Source of the DNA: Myxococcota bacterium
GTDB lineage: Bacteria; Myxococcota_A; UBA9160; SMWR01
Direction of reading: 5' to 3'
NCBI GenBank assembly: GCA_022447545.1
Contig: JAKVBI010000031.1
Location: 1 to 51,097 of the forward strand
Length of the DNA: 51,097 nucleotides
The position numbers and the translations under genes are program-made. The notes beneath the pieces are model-generated. The model saw nothing but the letters and a program-made list of their open reading frames with translations. It had not been told where the DNA came from and did no database searches. This document shows positions 8,267 through 16,082 of the stretch, piece by piece (position 1 is the stretch's first letter; the number at the start of each line of letters is the position of its first letter).

Positions 8267-9388
8267 TTAGCGGGGTAGGGCGAAGTCGATGGCGGCGTCT
8301 CGAACGGCCTGTTCGATCACGTTCCGGTGCTCCTGGAAGAGTTCGACGCGGCGGAGTTGGGCGCGGCATCGCTCCATGTTCTGACCTTCATGGGCCACGG
8401 GGAAATACGTGTCGCCATTGAGGTGGTCGGTGAGAAATCGCACGGCATTCATCAGCGTCATCAGGGGCCCGGCGATCGGGAGGGCACGAATTTCCTGGGC
8501 GCTCAAGAAATCGGCTCCGCCGGACAAGTAGCCGGCAGCCAGGGCCCGGAACAGCGTGGGGTCGAAGTGCAGGAGTGATAAGTCGGAAACCGCTTCGGGC
8601 TGCGGACAGCAGACGGTTCGCGCCAATTCGCCGAAGTCCGACAGAACCGTGCCCTCCATGACCGTGTCCAGATCGATGACGCAAAGTGCTTCGCGCTCCT
8701 CCGCGTCGAAGAGAAGATTGTTGATCTTTCCATCGTGATGGACGTTGCGCCGAGGGATTTCGCGCGTCCCGATCGAGTTCAGATCGGATTGCACGACTTG
8801 GCACCAGTGATTGCAGGCTTCGATTTCTCGGGTTGCTGCCTCCGCGCGCTCCATCGCGTTTGCTCGAACACTGTCCCGGAGGTCCGCTTGTCGGCTGTCG
8901 AGATCGTGAAAGTCGGGAATGGTGATGTGGAGCGGCGAGCCGGGCAGGTCGAGGAGGTCCCGCACGAAGTGCGCGAAGGCTCGAGCGGCCTCGAATGCCT
9001 GAGCGGGGGAGACCGGGCCCTCGAGTGTTCGGGATTCCTCGATGAAAGGGAGGAGTCGCCAGTATGCGCCGGTTTCATCGCGATGGTAGGGCCTGCCGTC
9101 GTGAGCGGGAATCGGGGACGCGTGGCGGCGCTGTAGGTCGGGTTCGTTTCGGGCGGCGAGTTTGGCGCGGAGGTGGTCGCAGACCCGGATCCAGTTCTCC
9201 ATGACCTGGTGAGGATTGGGGAAAACGTCGTGGTTCACGCGTTGGAGAACGAAACCGCTTCGCGGTTCGCGGCCTGCAACCTGAACGTGAAACGTGGTGT
9301 TGATGTGGCCACGGCCCAGGGGTTCGAGAGTCGACAGTTCACCACCCAGGGGAAATTGGACGGCAACACTGCTGGGTTGGGAGGTCAC
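8267..9388 (-). CDS. NahK-like N-acetylhexosamine/sugar kinase (APH fold)
   Basis: A 373-residue phosphotransferase with the layout of bifidobacterial N-acetylhexosamine 1-kinase. Matching blocks are GRGHINTTF near 26-33, VLQRVNHDVFPNP near 47-59, WRLLPFIEES near 110-119, the catalytic-loop HHDGKINN at 217-224, the metal-binding DLDTVMEG near 239-246, and the RFLTDHLNGDTYF segment. The GTG start has AGGAGGAGC just before it. NahK phosphorylates GlcNAc or GalNAc at C1. The gene ends a minus-strand operon of acyl-CoA genes, an odd place for an aminosugar kinase, so the true acceptor may differ. Family assignment is strong; substrate is unknown. Confidence 0.8.
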   Translation of the reverse strand: MTSQPSSVAVQFPLGGELSTLEPLGRGHINTTFHVQVAGREPRSGFVLQRVNHDVFPNPHQVMENWIRVCDHLRAKLAARNEPDLQRRHASPIPAHDGRPYHRDETGAYWRLLPFIEESRTLEGPVSPAQAFEAARAFAHFVRDLLDLPGSPLHITIPDFHDLDSRQADLRDSVRANAMERAEAATREIEACNHWCQVVQSDLNSIGTREIPRRNVHHDGKINNLLFDAEEREALCVIDLDTVMEGTVLSDFGELARTVCCPQPEAVSDLSLLHFDPTLFRALAAGYLSGGADFLSAQEIRALPIAGPLMTLMNAVRFLTDHLNGDTYFPVAHEGQNMERCRAQLRRVELFQEHRNVIEQAVRDAAIDFALPR

Positions 9389-9418
9389 GCTCCTCCTCGT
9401 CGCGCCCGGGCGCGAAGA

Positions 9419-9841
9419 TCAGCCGAGATGTTTCTGCAGGCCTTCGATCATGCCCTGGTAGGCGCCTTCCATCCCGGCCGCCATGCCAGCAACCTGTTCG
9501 TCTGACATGCCCGGTGCATCGAAATCGCAGATCCAGGTGAGCCGGGCCCCACCGTCGGCTCCCTCGAAGATGCTGATCGTGGCGAGGTAGTTCTCGACGG
9601 GCATGGGCCCCTCCACGATCGAGTAGCTCAGCTGTCGATTGGCGTCGTCCAGGTTTTCCATTCTCTCCGCGATCTCCATGCCGCCCATGGAGATTCGCCG
9701 CACGGCACCTACTCCTTTCCCTTCGAGTTCGCACTTTTCGATACCGGGCGCCCAGACATCGAGGCCTCCGAATTCGGATATTTTTGCCCAGACGTCGGCA
9801 GCGCTGGCGGTGAAATCGGCTTCGACATTGACCTTCGACAT
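9419..9841 (-). CDS. SRPBCC-fold (CoxG/polyketide cyclase-like) protein
   Basis: A 140-residue protein of the START/SRPBCC superfamily, with the usual opening VEADFTASAADVWAKISEFGGLDVW and a C-terminal amphipathic helix (EGAYQGMIEGLQKHLG). These proteins form a deep hydrophobic cavity that binds lipids, polyketides or aromatic ligands. There is no recognisable catalytic motif. It lies between the acyl-CoA dehydrogenase pair and the sugar kinase on the same strand, with gaps of 85 and 30 bases, so it is probably co-transcribed. A ligand-binding or accessory role in the pathway is an inference. Confidence 0.8.
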   Translation of the reverse strand: MSKVNVEADFTASAADVWAKISEFGGLDVWAPGIEKCELEGKGVGAVRRISMGGMEIAERMENLDDANRQLSYSIVEGPMPVENYLATISIFEGADGGARLTWICDFDAPGMSDEQVAGMAAGMEGAYQGMIEGLQKHLG

Positions 9842-9926
9842 GTTCGTCCTCTTGTTTGCTTGAACCCCAGGAAGGGGAGGGTGATCGTATCAGAAAGGCG
9901 CGATTCGAATCGGTCGCCTCGGCCTG

Positions 9927-11135
9927 CTACTTCGGAGTTCGGAGGTCTCGCGGTAGGCCGAGTGCGCGTTCCCCGATGATGTTTCGCTGTATGTTGGAGG
10001 CTCCGCCCGCGATGGAAATCGCGATGGCGGACATGTAATCGGCGGTCCAGGTCCCGGGTCGGCCTTCCGGGGCGCCGTGGCTGCCCTCCTCCTCGGTCGG
10101 TGCGATCAGGCTGCGGTTCTCGAGCAGGTCGAGGGCGAGGCGCGTGATTCTCTGGCGCAGGTCCGTGCCGTAGAGCTTCATGGTCATCATGGGGAGGATC
10201 ACCTTGGCCTCCTCGTTTCGCGCCGTCGCGGTGAGTAGGCGCGCTCCGGTGTACTCGAGGCTCATGAAGAAGCCCTCGATTTGGGCCAATTCCTGGCGAA
10301 TCGAGGGGTCTTCGATAGCGGGTCTGCCGTTGCGTGTAGTGTCTCGGGCGAGTTGCAGGAGGCTGAGGTAGGCCCGTCGCATGAAGTTGGGATCGCCGAT
10401 CAGGTTGCGCTCGTGCTTCAGGGTGGCTCTTGATACCTGCCAGCCTTCTCCGCGCTTTCCGACGATGTTCTCTGCCGGGGTTCTCACGTTGTCGAAGAAG
10501 ACTTCGTTGAACATGGAGGCGCCCGTCATTTCCCTGAGTGGACGGATTTCGATGCCGGGTGCTTTCATGTCGACGAGGAGGTACGAGATCCCCGCGTGCT
10601 TTGGGGCTTGGGGTTCAGTCCGGAACAGACCGAACATGAAATCGGCTTCGTGTGCCGTGGTGGTCCAGATCTTGTGACCGTTGATCACCCACTCGTCGCC
10701 CTGCAGCTCGGCTCGGGTCTGGAGCGAGGCGAGGTCACTTCCGGCCCCTGGTTCGCTGTAGCCCTGGCACCAGCTGATCTCACCGGCCAGGGTGGGAGCG
10801 ATGAATCGCTCGCGCTGGGCCTCGGTGCCCAGTTCCAGGAGTGTGGGTGCGAGCATGGACGGGCCCTGGCCTGCGGAATCCCCGGGTGCGCTGGCTTCGG
10901 CGTACTCCTCCCGGATGATTCTTTCGCGCAGGACGTCCGGTGTCTGCTCCGAACCCCCGTAGGCCCTGGGGAAGTTTCGATACACGTAGCCGCGTTCGAT
11001 TCCACGCCTTCGGAATCGGATCTCCTGTTCGTGCACTGGAAGTTGGGCCTCGTCGCCGGTGAGGGGCCAGCCCTGGAGGAACTCTCGGACTTCCGCGCGG
11101 AAAGCCACGTACTCTTCGCTGTATTCGAGATTCAT
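9927..11135 (-). CDS. Acyl-CoA dehydrogenase, large partner of a probable heteromeric pair
   Basis: A 402-residue acyl-CoA dehydrogenase. The ATG at 11135 lies 4 bases after the stop of the neighbouring dehydrogenase gene. Landmarks are WCQGYSEPGAGSDLASLQT (near 125-145), the NGHKIWTT block near 160, and the C-terminal GGASNIQRNIIGERALGLPR, the FAD/acyl-binding signature. The enzyme would introduce a 2,3 double bond into an acyl-CoA and pass electrons to ETF. Its length and coupling to the shorter partner match the alpha2beta2 dehydrogenases of actinobacterial steroid catabolism (ChsE1-ChsE2 type), in which this type of subunit carries the catalytic base. That parallel is inferred from architecture. 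Confidence 0.88.
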   Translation of the reverse strand: MNLEYSEEYVAFRAEVREFLQGWPLTGDEAQLPVHEQEIRFRRRGIERGYVYRNFPRAYGGSEQTPDVLRERIIREEYAEASAPGDSAGQGPSMLAPTLLELGTEAQRERFIAPTLAGEISWCQGYSEPGAGSDLASLQTRAELQGDEWVINGHKIWTTTAHEADFMFGLFRTEPQAPKHAGISYLLVDMKAPGIEIRPLREMTGASMFNEVFFDNVRTPAENIVGKRGEGWQVSRATLKHERNLIGDPNFMRRAYLSLLQLARDTTRNGRPAIEDPSIRQELAQIEGFFMSLEYTGARLLTATARNEEAKVILPMMTMKLYGTDLRQRITRLALDLLENRSLIAPTEEEGSHGAPEGRPGTWTADYMSAIAISIAGGASNIQRNIIGERALGLPRDLRTPK

Positions 11136-11139
11136 GACA

Positions 11140-12219
11140 TCACCATCCGGCCAGCGCTGCGCTGCGCTCGCGTTGAATTTCGGGCGTCCCGAGGACGGTC
11201 CGGTTGAACATGCAGCGCTTGAACCACATCTGCACGTCGCACTCCCAGGTGAATCCGATTCCGCCGTGGAGTTCGAAGGCATCCCGTGCTGCTTCCATGG
11301 CCCGGTCGGTGATGTGGGCCTTGGCCACGGCTGCCGCGTGGGGGGCATCATCGGGCAACTGATCCTGGGCGTAGGCCGCATACCAGCACAGGGCTCGCGT
11401 TTGTTCGATATCGGCCGCCATGTTGGCGATCTGGTGCTTGACGGCCTGGAACTGGGTCAGATTTGTGCCGAACTGTTGGCGGGTTCCCGTGTAATCGATG
11501 GTCATTTGGATGAGGTTCCAGGCGGCTCCTAGAGAGTCCGCGGCCAGCAAGATCAGGGCCGCATCCCGGACGCGATTGGCGACGCGGTTACCACCGGGAA
11601 GGATCTCGCAGGAGGCTGAGTCGAAGTTCACCTCAGCGACGCGTCGTGTTCGGTCGAGCCCTTCGACGGGGGTGACGTCGACCCCATCTGCACTTCGCTC
11701 GACCAGTGCCAGATCTCCCCCCGAGATCCCCACGACCAGGAGATCTGCGAGGTCGGCGGAGGTGACGAATTGTTTCGAGCCGGTCAGGGTCCCCTTGTCA
11801 GTCTCGAGGGACCACTGTTCCGGTTGCCAGCGGTTTTCCGCCTCGGCGAGCGCTGCGGTCGCGACCACATCACCACTGGCTAGACGCGGTAGCCACGATG
11901 CCTTTTGCTCATCGCTGCCACCCCAGGCCAGCGCGAGGCCCGCGACGGTGTGGCCAAAAAAGGGACTGGGCACCGCGCCTTCTCCCAACACCTCGGACAC
12001 GAGGGCGAGGTCCAGGATGTCGAGTCCCGCACCCCCGAAGTCTTCGGAGAGTGTGAGCCCACCGAGGCCCATTTCGAGCATGCCCGCCCAGAGTTCCGGG
12101 TCGTGTCCCGATTCCCCGTCGAAGACCTCTCTGAGGTGAGTGGCAGGGCATTCGTTGGTGACGAAGCCGCGAACGGTTTCCTGGAGCAGTTCCTGCTCCT
12201 CCGAGATTCCGAAATCCAT
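11140..12219 (-). CDS. Acyl-CoA dehydrogenase, small partner of a probable heteromeric pair
   Basis: A 359-residue acyl-CoA dehydrogenase family protein with an ATG preceded by GGAG. The N-terminal helical domain (MDFGISEEQELLQETVRGF), the GGAGLDILD segment and the C-terminal HGGIGFTWECDVQMWFKR block are all recognisable. It is shorter than usual, and its middle domain lacks the strong SEPGAGSD-type motif that its neighbour keeps. That pattern fits the small, often non-catalytic subunit of heteromeric dehydrogenases. The gene lies 54 bases after the crotonase gene and 4 bases before the larger partner. It ends with GTPEIQRERSAALAGW, a common terminus in this subgroup. Confidence 0.87.
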   Translation of the reverse strand: MDFGISEEQELLQETVRGFVTNECPATHLREVFDGESGHDPELWAGMLEMGLGGLTLSEDFGGAGLDILDLALVSEVLGEGAVPSPFFGHTVAGLALAWGGSDEQKASWLPRLASGDVVATAALAEAENRWQPEQWSLETDKGTLTGSKQFVTSADLADLLVVGISGGDLALVERSADGVDVTPVEGLDRTRRVAEVNFDSASCEILPGGNRVANRVRDAALILLAADSLGAAWNLIQMTIDYTGTRQQFGTNLTQFQAVKHQIANMAADIEQTRALCWYAAYAQDQLPDDAPHAAAVAKAHITDRAMEAARDAFELHGGIGFTWECDVQMWFKRCMFNRTVLGTPEIQRERSAALAGW

Positions 12220-12273
12220 GTTGCTCCGAACTGTGAGTTTCTGCTCGGGAAAGTCGTTCCGAGCGAGGGGCGA

Positions 12274-13086
12274 TCAGCGACCGCGAAAATCGGGGGGTCG
12301 CTTTTCCCGAAAGGCGTTGATGGCCTCGATGTAGTCCTCTGTGGCGGCGCCGTCCACCATGCGGTCTGCTTCGATGTCCAGGATCGATTGCAGGTCGTGG
12401 ACGAGGGCTCGGTTGAGGTTGTCCTTCATCCAGCGAAGAGCGATGGGGGGGCCTGCTGCGATCCTCGCGGCCAATTCGAATGCCTCGCTCGCGAGCTCCG
12501 CGTCGGGCACGGCGCGGTTAACGAGGCCAAGGCGCTCGGCTTCGGCCGCTTCGATTCGGTCGGCTGTGAACATCAGTTCCCGCGCTTTGGCTGTTCCCAC
12601 CAATTGAGTGAGGAAATAGCTCGATCCGTAGTCGCCCGACAACCCGAGGCGAGCGTAGGCCGTGGTGAAGAAGGCGCTATGGGCCGCCAGACGGATGTCG
12701 CACGCCAGGGCGAGGGCGAATCCCGCTCCTGCGGCGGGCCCAGGGAGCGCGGCTACGGTTGGTTTGCCGAGCTGGTTCAAGCGGGCGGAGATGCTGTGTT
12801 CCCAGCGCAGCTGGCGTTTGCGCGCTTCCGGCGAGGGTGGGGCTCCCTCTTTTTGCATGTTCTTGGTGTCGCCTCCTGCGCAGAAGGCTCCCCCGGCGCC
12901 TGTGAGGAGCACGCATCCCACCGCGTCCTCCTCGTTCAGCAGGGGCAGGGTGTCGGCGAGCGCACGCTTCATTTCCATGGTCAGAGCATTGCGGGCTTCG
13001 GGCCGGTTGAGAGTCACGGTGGCCACCCGCTGCTCGATCTCACAGGTGATCTGGGGGGTTCCGGTGTCGATTCGGTGCTGACTCAC
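12274..13086 (-). CDS. Crotonase-fold enoyl-CoA hydratase/isomerase (PaaG-like active site)
   Basis: A 270-residue crotonase-superfamily protein. The GTG start has GGAGG 4 bases upstream. The oxyanion-hole regions are present: GAFCAGGDTKNM near 68-79 and GPAAGAGFALALACDIRLA near 103-121. Both glutamates of classical enoyl-CoA hydratase are replaced (Ala in GFALALACD and Tyr in TTAYARLG). An Asp in LGLSGDYGSSYFL sits where PaaG-type isomerases carry their catalytic Asp. A double-bond isomerase or ring-opening role is therefore more likely than simple hydration. It is the first gene of the minus operon with the acyl-CoA dehydrogenase pair. Confidence 0.85.
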   Translation of the reverse strand: MSQHRIDTGTPQITCEIEQRVATVTLNRPEARNALTMEMKRALADTLPLLNEEDAVGCVLLTGAGGAFCAGGDTKNMQKEGAPPSPEARKRQLRWEHSISARLNQLGKPTVAALPGPAAGAGFALALACDIRLAAHSAFFTTAYARLGLSGDYGSSYFLTQLVGTAKARELMFTADRIEAAEAERLGLVNRAVPDAELASEAFELAARIAAGPPIALRWMKDNLNRALVHDLQSILDIEADRMVDGAATEDYIEAINAFREKRPPDFRGR

Positions 13087-13198
13087 GATTCCTCCACGGC
13101 GGTGACCGTATCACGTTCCGTGGGGGCTCGGACCGGCTCTAGCGAGTCGAAGAGGGGGCTGGTTCCCCGCAGGTGCGTACGCGGGGGGCTCTGGGGGT

Positions 13199-13696
13199 TC
13201 AGCTGGAGGGGGTGGGTTGGCGTTCTGGCCGCGGGTTCCGGTGTCCCGCTCTTGCCAGCAACCACAGACCGCCGGTGAGCAGGAGCATCGTGTTCGGCTC
13301 CGGGACGAGGGCGAAACGCGCTCGTGCGATTCCCCCGGTTTCCGCGAAGGCGAACTTGAAAATGGCCAGGTCGGCATCGTCGACCGACCCATTGCCGTCG
13401 TAGTCCGCAACCGAGCATTTCGATGAGCCGCTACCGAGCAGGCAACCGCGTAGGATCGCGAAATCGTGAAGACCCACGCTGCCGTTGCCGTCGAGGTCGG
13501 CATAGACAGGGTTGGCCTTCAGGGCGGTGAGGCGAGAGATCGGTTCCATGGCTGCGAGGCTCAGCACGAGGGGAGTCGCGCCGCTGGTGGAGACCGATGT
13601 GTCATCGGTGTAGGAAGTTGCCGCCGCGCTGCCGGCCAGCGAAAGGACGAACACGAGGGCCAGCCATCGCATGGATATGTGAGTGCCGCTCGACAC
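13199..13696 (-). CDS. Small secreted dockerin-like protein with PEP-CTERM sorting signal
   Basis: A 165-residue protein. The GTG at 13696 has GGGAG 5 bases upstream; an ATG at 13672 is the alternative. A signal peptide (MRWLALVFVLSLAGSAAA) precedes the mature region. Two calcium-binding dockerin-like repeats follow: DLDGNGSVGLHDFAILRGC near 69-87 and DYDGNGSVDDADLAIFKFA near 98-116. The C-terminus has VPEP, a hydrophobic helix, then an Arg-rich tail, the tripartite PEP-CTERM signal cleaved by an exosortase in organisms with exopolysaccharide export. The protein is probably surface or matrix attached. It is the only such gene here and has no link to the catabolic genes. Confidence 0.85.
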   Translation of the reverse strand: MSSGTHISMRWLALVFVLSLAGSAAATSYTDDTSVSTSGATPLVLSLAAMEPISRLTALKANPVYADLDGNGSVGLHDFAILRGCLLGSGSSKCSVADYDGNGSVDDADLAIFKFAFAETGGIARARFALVPEPNTMLLLTGGLWLLARAGHRNPRPERQPTPSS

Positions 13697-13832
13697 GCTC
13701 TCTCCCGTTCAGGGGCGTTCTCTGAAGGTGAGTGGTCGCGAATGCTCGTTTGTGTGAAATAAATCGGAACGGCGTCATGGTTTTTATCCGTCGTGAAACT
13801 CGAGTGCTCTGCGTAACCAACGCGCAAACACA

Positions 13833-13858
13833 CTCACCCAATCATAGAAATGGGTGAG
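13833..13858 (-). terminator. Hairpin downstream of the SDR gene
   Basis: CTCACCCA and TGGGTGAG form a perfect 8-base-pair stem around a 10-base loop. On the minus strand it lies 34 bases after the SDR stop at 13892 and is followed by TGTGTTTG, a weak T-rich run. It sits upstream of the PEP-CTERM gene. A rho-independent terminator is the simplest reading; an operator for the PEP-CTERM gene is possible. Confidence 0.45.
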
Positions 13859-13891
13859 ACGAAATCGGCCCCAGGCCACGGTGCCCCGGGC

Positions 13892-14653
13892 TCAAGTGAG
13901 GGCACCCCCGTCCACCCGAATTTCCTCTCCGTTCAGATGGGTGCCGTCCTCCGAGGCGATCATGGCGATAACCCCGGCTACGACCTCGGGTCCGCGAGGG
14001 CCATCCATGGCGGCCTGCCGGGTGAGTAGACGGTTCTTCGCGCCATCAGGGATGAGGGTGCTTTCGGTCATGGCGGTGACGATGGATGCGGGGCAGACGG
14101 CATTCACGCGAATGCCATGGGGTGAGAGTTCGACGGCGAGGCTCCGGGTGAAGGCCGAGATCGCCCCTTTGGTCGAGGAGTAACCGACCCCATAGGGGAG
14201 TCCTCCGAGGGCCGAGGACGATGAGGCGTTGACGATGTTGCCCTGCGTTTCGATGAGGTGGGGAAGCGCGGCCTGAGTTACGTGGAATACGCCAGTGACG
14301 TTGACGCTGAACAACTTCTCCCAAGAGGCCAGTTCCATTTCGGAGAAGTGGTGGAAACTGAGGATTCCGGCGATGTTGCCGAGAACGTCGAGCTGGCCGA
14401 ATTGGTCGATGGAGGTCGCGACTGCAGCATTGACCGAGTTCCTGTCGGAAACGTCACACGTCACGGCTAAAGCCTCGCCTCCGTTCTGTGCCACCAATTC
14501 GGCAGTTTCGACTACGGCCTCGGGTTTCAGGTCGATGCAGGCCACCCGTGCCCCCTCTTCAGCCAGACGCAGGGCCGTGGCTCGGCCGATGCCTGCACCG
14601 GCTCCTGTGATCAGGGCAACCTTGTTCTCGAAGCGTGCCAGTTTCATCGGCAT
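13892..14653 (-). CDS. Short-chain dehydrogenase/reductase
   Basis: A 253-residue classical SDR with AGGAGG 6 bases before the ATG. The cofactor motif TGAGAGIG is near 16-23, the NAG-like segment appears as GNIAG near 90, and the catalytic Ser and YSSTK (near 158-162) are present. The end (NGEEIRVDGGAL) is typical of the FabG-like group. The Asp at the end of the second strand (ACIDLKPEA) suggests NAD preference. It would oxidise or reduce a hydroxyl/keto group, for instance a 3-hydroxyacyl-CoA. The CaiB-type CoA-transferase gene lies 57 bases upstream on the same strand. Confidence 0.9.
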   Translation of the reverse strand: MPMKLARFENKVALITGAGAGIGRATALRLAEEGARVACIDLKPEAVVETAELVAQNGGEALAVTCDVSDRNSVNAAVATSIDQFGQLDVLGNIAGILSFHHFSEMELASWEKLFSVNVTGVFHVTQAALPHLIETQGNIVNASSSSALGGLPYGVGYSSTKGAISAFTRSLAVELSPHGIRVNAVCPASIVTAMTESTLIPDGAKNRLLTRQAAMDGPRGPEVVAGVIAMIASEDGTHLNGEEIRVDGGALT

Positions 14654-14710
14654 GAAGTCCCTCCTCGGGGATTGAGGTGTCGAAGTCCAGGCGTCGGTCG
14701 GTACTGGATG

Positions 14711-15919
14711 TCAGGGGATCGAGCCGTCGGCCTTTCGGGCAGCGATTTCGTCCCAGGACAGACCCATGTCTAGGAGGACCTCTTCGGTGTTTTGTCCATG
14801 CTCGGGTGCGAGGGAAAGCTCGTAGGGTTTCTCGTCGTACTGAATGGGGTTCGCGACAAGCTTGAAGGGGGTGTCGTCCGCGGTTCGTAGTTCGCTCAGG
14901 TAACCATTCTCGATCACCTGGGGGTCCTCGTGAACTTCGAGCGGGGTCTGTAAAGGAGTCCATGCGCCGCGCATGGTCGCCAGTCGTTCTCGCCACTCCG
15001 CGAGATTCTTTGATGCGAAGACCTCGTCGAGGATGGCCATGCATTCGGTGCCGTTTTCTCGTCTCTTGGCCATGTTCGAGAATCGTTCGTCTTCGATCAG
15101 GTCCGGACGCCCGATGTGTTCACAAAAATCCGGCCAGTCCCGGTCGGCCTGGAGGAGAACGAGCTGGATCCAACGATCGTCCGAGGTGCGAAAGACGTTG
15201 ACCAGGGGATTTGCGGGCCGTGTCCGGTCCATTGGGGGCATCTGGGGAATGGCGGGGCTCATGTCGATATCAGGCGCGAGTTGCCACATCGCCGTGGCCA
15301 ACAGGGATACGTCCACCACAGTGGCTTCGCCGGTGCGTTCACGGTGGAAGAGAGCTCCTGCGATTCCACCTGCCAGGGTGAGGCCGCCCACGCCATCGCC
15401 GAACGCCGGTCGGGGCGAGGTGGGGAGTTCTGCGTCCTGGCGGGTCAAAGCCGTGGCCATGCCACTTCGGCACCAGTAGGAGGTGCCGTCGTAACCCGCC
15501 TTGTCAATTTCCGGTCCGCGGGCTCCCTGGCCAGTGCCGCGGACGTAGATGATGTTGGGATTGATGTTGCGGATATGCTCGATGTCAATGCCCAGGCGCT
15601 GTCGGAGCGAGGGCAGGAAACTCGTCAGAAATACGTCGCTGCGCTCTGCCAGTTTGTAGAGGATTTCCAAGCCTCCCTCGGTCTTGAGGTCGAGCGCGAC
15701 GCTCTTCTTGCCTCGATTGGGTTGCTCCATCATGTAATTCACCGGTAGGCCACCGGCGACCATTCCCGAAGACACCAAGCCCCGCTGCGGGTCTCCCACC
15801 CGAGGGTCTTCTATCTTGATGACTTCAGCGCCCCAATCGCTCAGAGCGGCTCCCGCCGAAGGGACGAACCACCATTGAGCGACTTCCAGGATCCGGATTC
15901 CCTCGAGAATTTGTGTCAC
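14711..15919 (-). CDS. CaiB/BaiF-family (class III) acyl-CoA transferase
   Basis: A class III CoA-transferase of about 402 residues. I chose the GTG at 15919, 6 bases after AGGAG; a TTG at 15925 touches the ribosome site. The N-terminal LEGIRILEVAQWW, the GAEVIKIEDPRVGDPQRG block near 31-47, RGKKSVALDLK near 69-79, and the catalytic Asp175 in FGDGVGG are all present. Such enzymes move CoA between carboxylic acids through an acyl-Asp anhydride, activating a substrate without ATP. Its place between an SDR gene and an LLM oxidoreductase gene suggests activation of an acid intermediate. The substrate is unknown. Confidence 0.92.
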   Translation of the reverse strand: MTQILEGIRILEVAQWWFVPSAGAALSDWGAEVIKIEDPRVGDPQRGLVSSGMVAGGLPVNYMMEQPNRGKKSVALDLKTEGGLEILYKLAERSDVFLTSFLPSLRQRLGIDIEHIRNINPNIIYVRGTGQGARGPEIDKAGYDGTSYWCRSGMATALTRQDAELPTSPRPAFGDGVGGLTLAGGIAGALFHRERTGEATVVDVSLLATAMWQLAPDIDMSPAIPQMPPMDRTRPANPLVNVFRTSDDRWIQLVLLQADRDWPDFCEHIGRPDLIEDERFSNMAKRRENGTECMAILDEVFASKNLAEWRERLATMRGAWTPLQTPLEVHEDPQVIENGYLSELRTADDTPFKLVANPIQYDEKPYELSLAPEHGQNTEEVLLDMGLSWDEIAARKADGSIP

Positions 15920-16082
15920 GGACAACTCCTTTGTATCTCTGCGTTGGCGAGCCGTGCGACCGTCGAAGATCCAGGTCCTAGTCGGTTCGCACGGGTCCGG
16001 ATTGTAGACGGATCCACACCTTCCATGGCGACGGAATGGCCCGAGCGTCGAATCGGGGACTGGGCCCCTGAATGAAGGGCTG

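Noticed and set aside
11905-13278. A 457-codon open frame on the plus strand
   Set aside because: It is antisense to the crotonase and part of the acyl-CoA dehydrogenase gene; its sequence resembles no protein.
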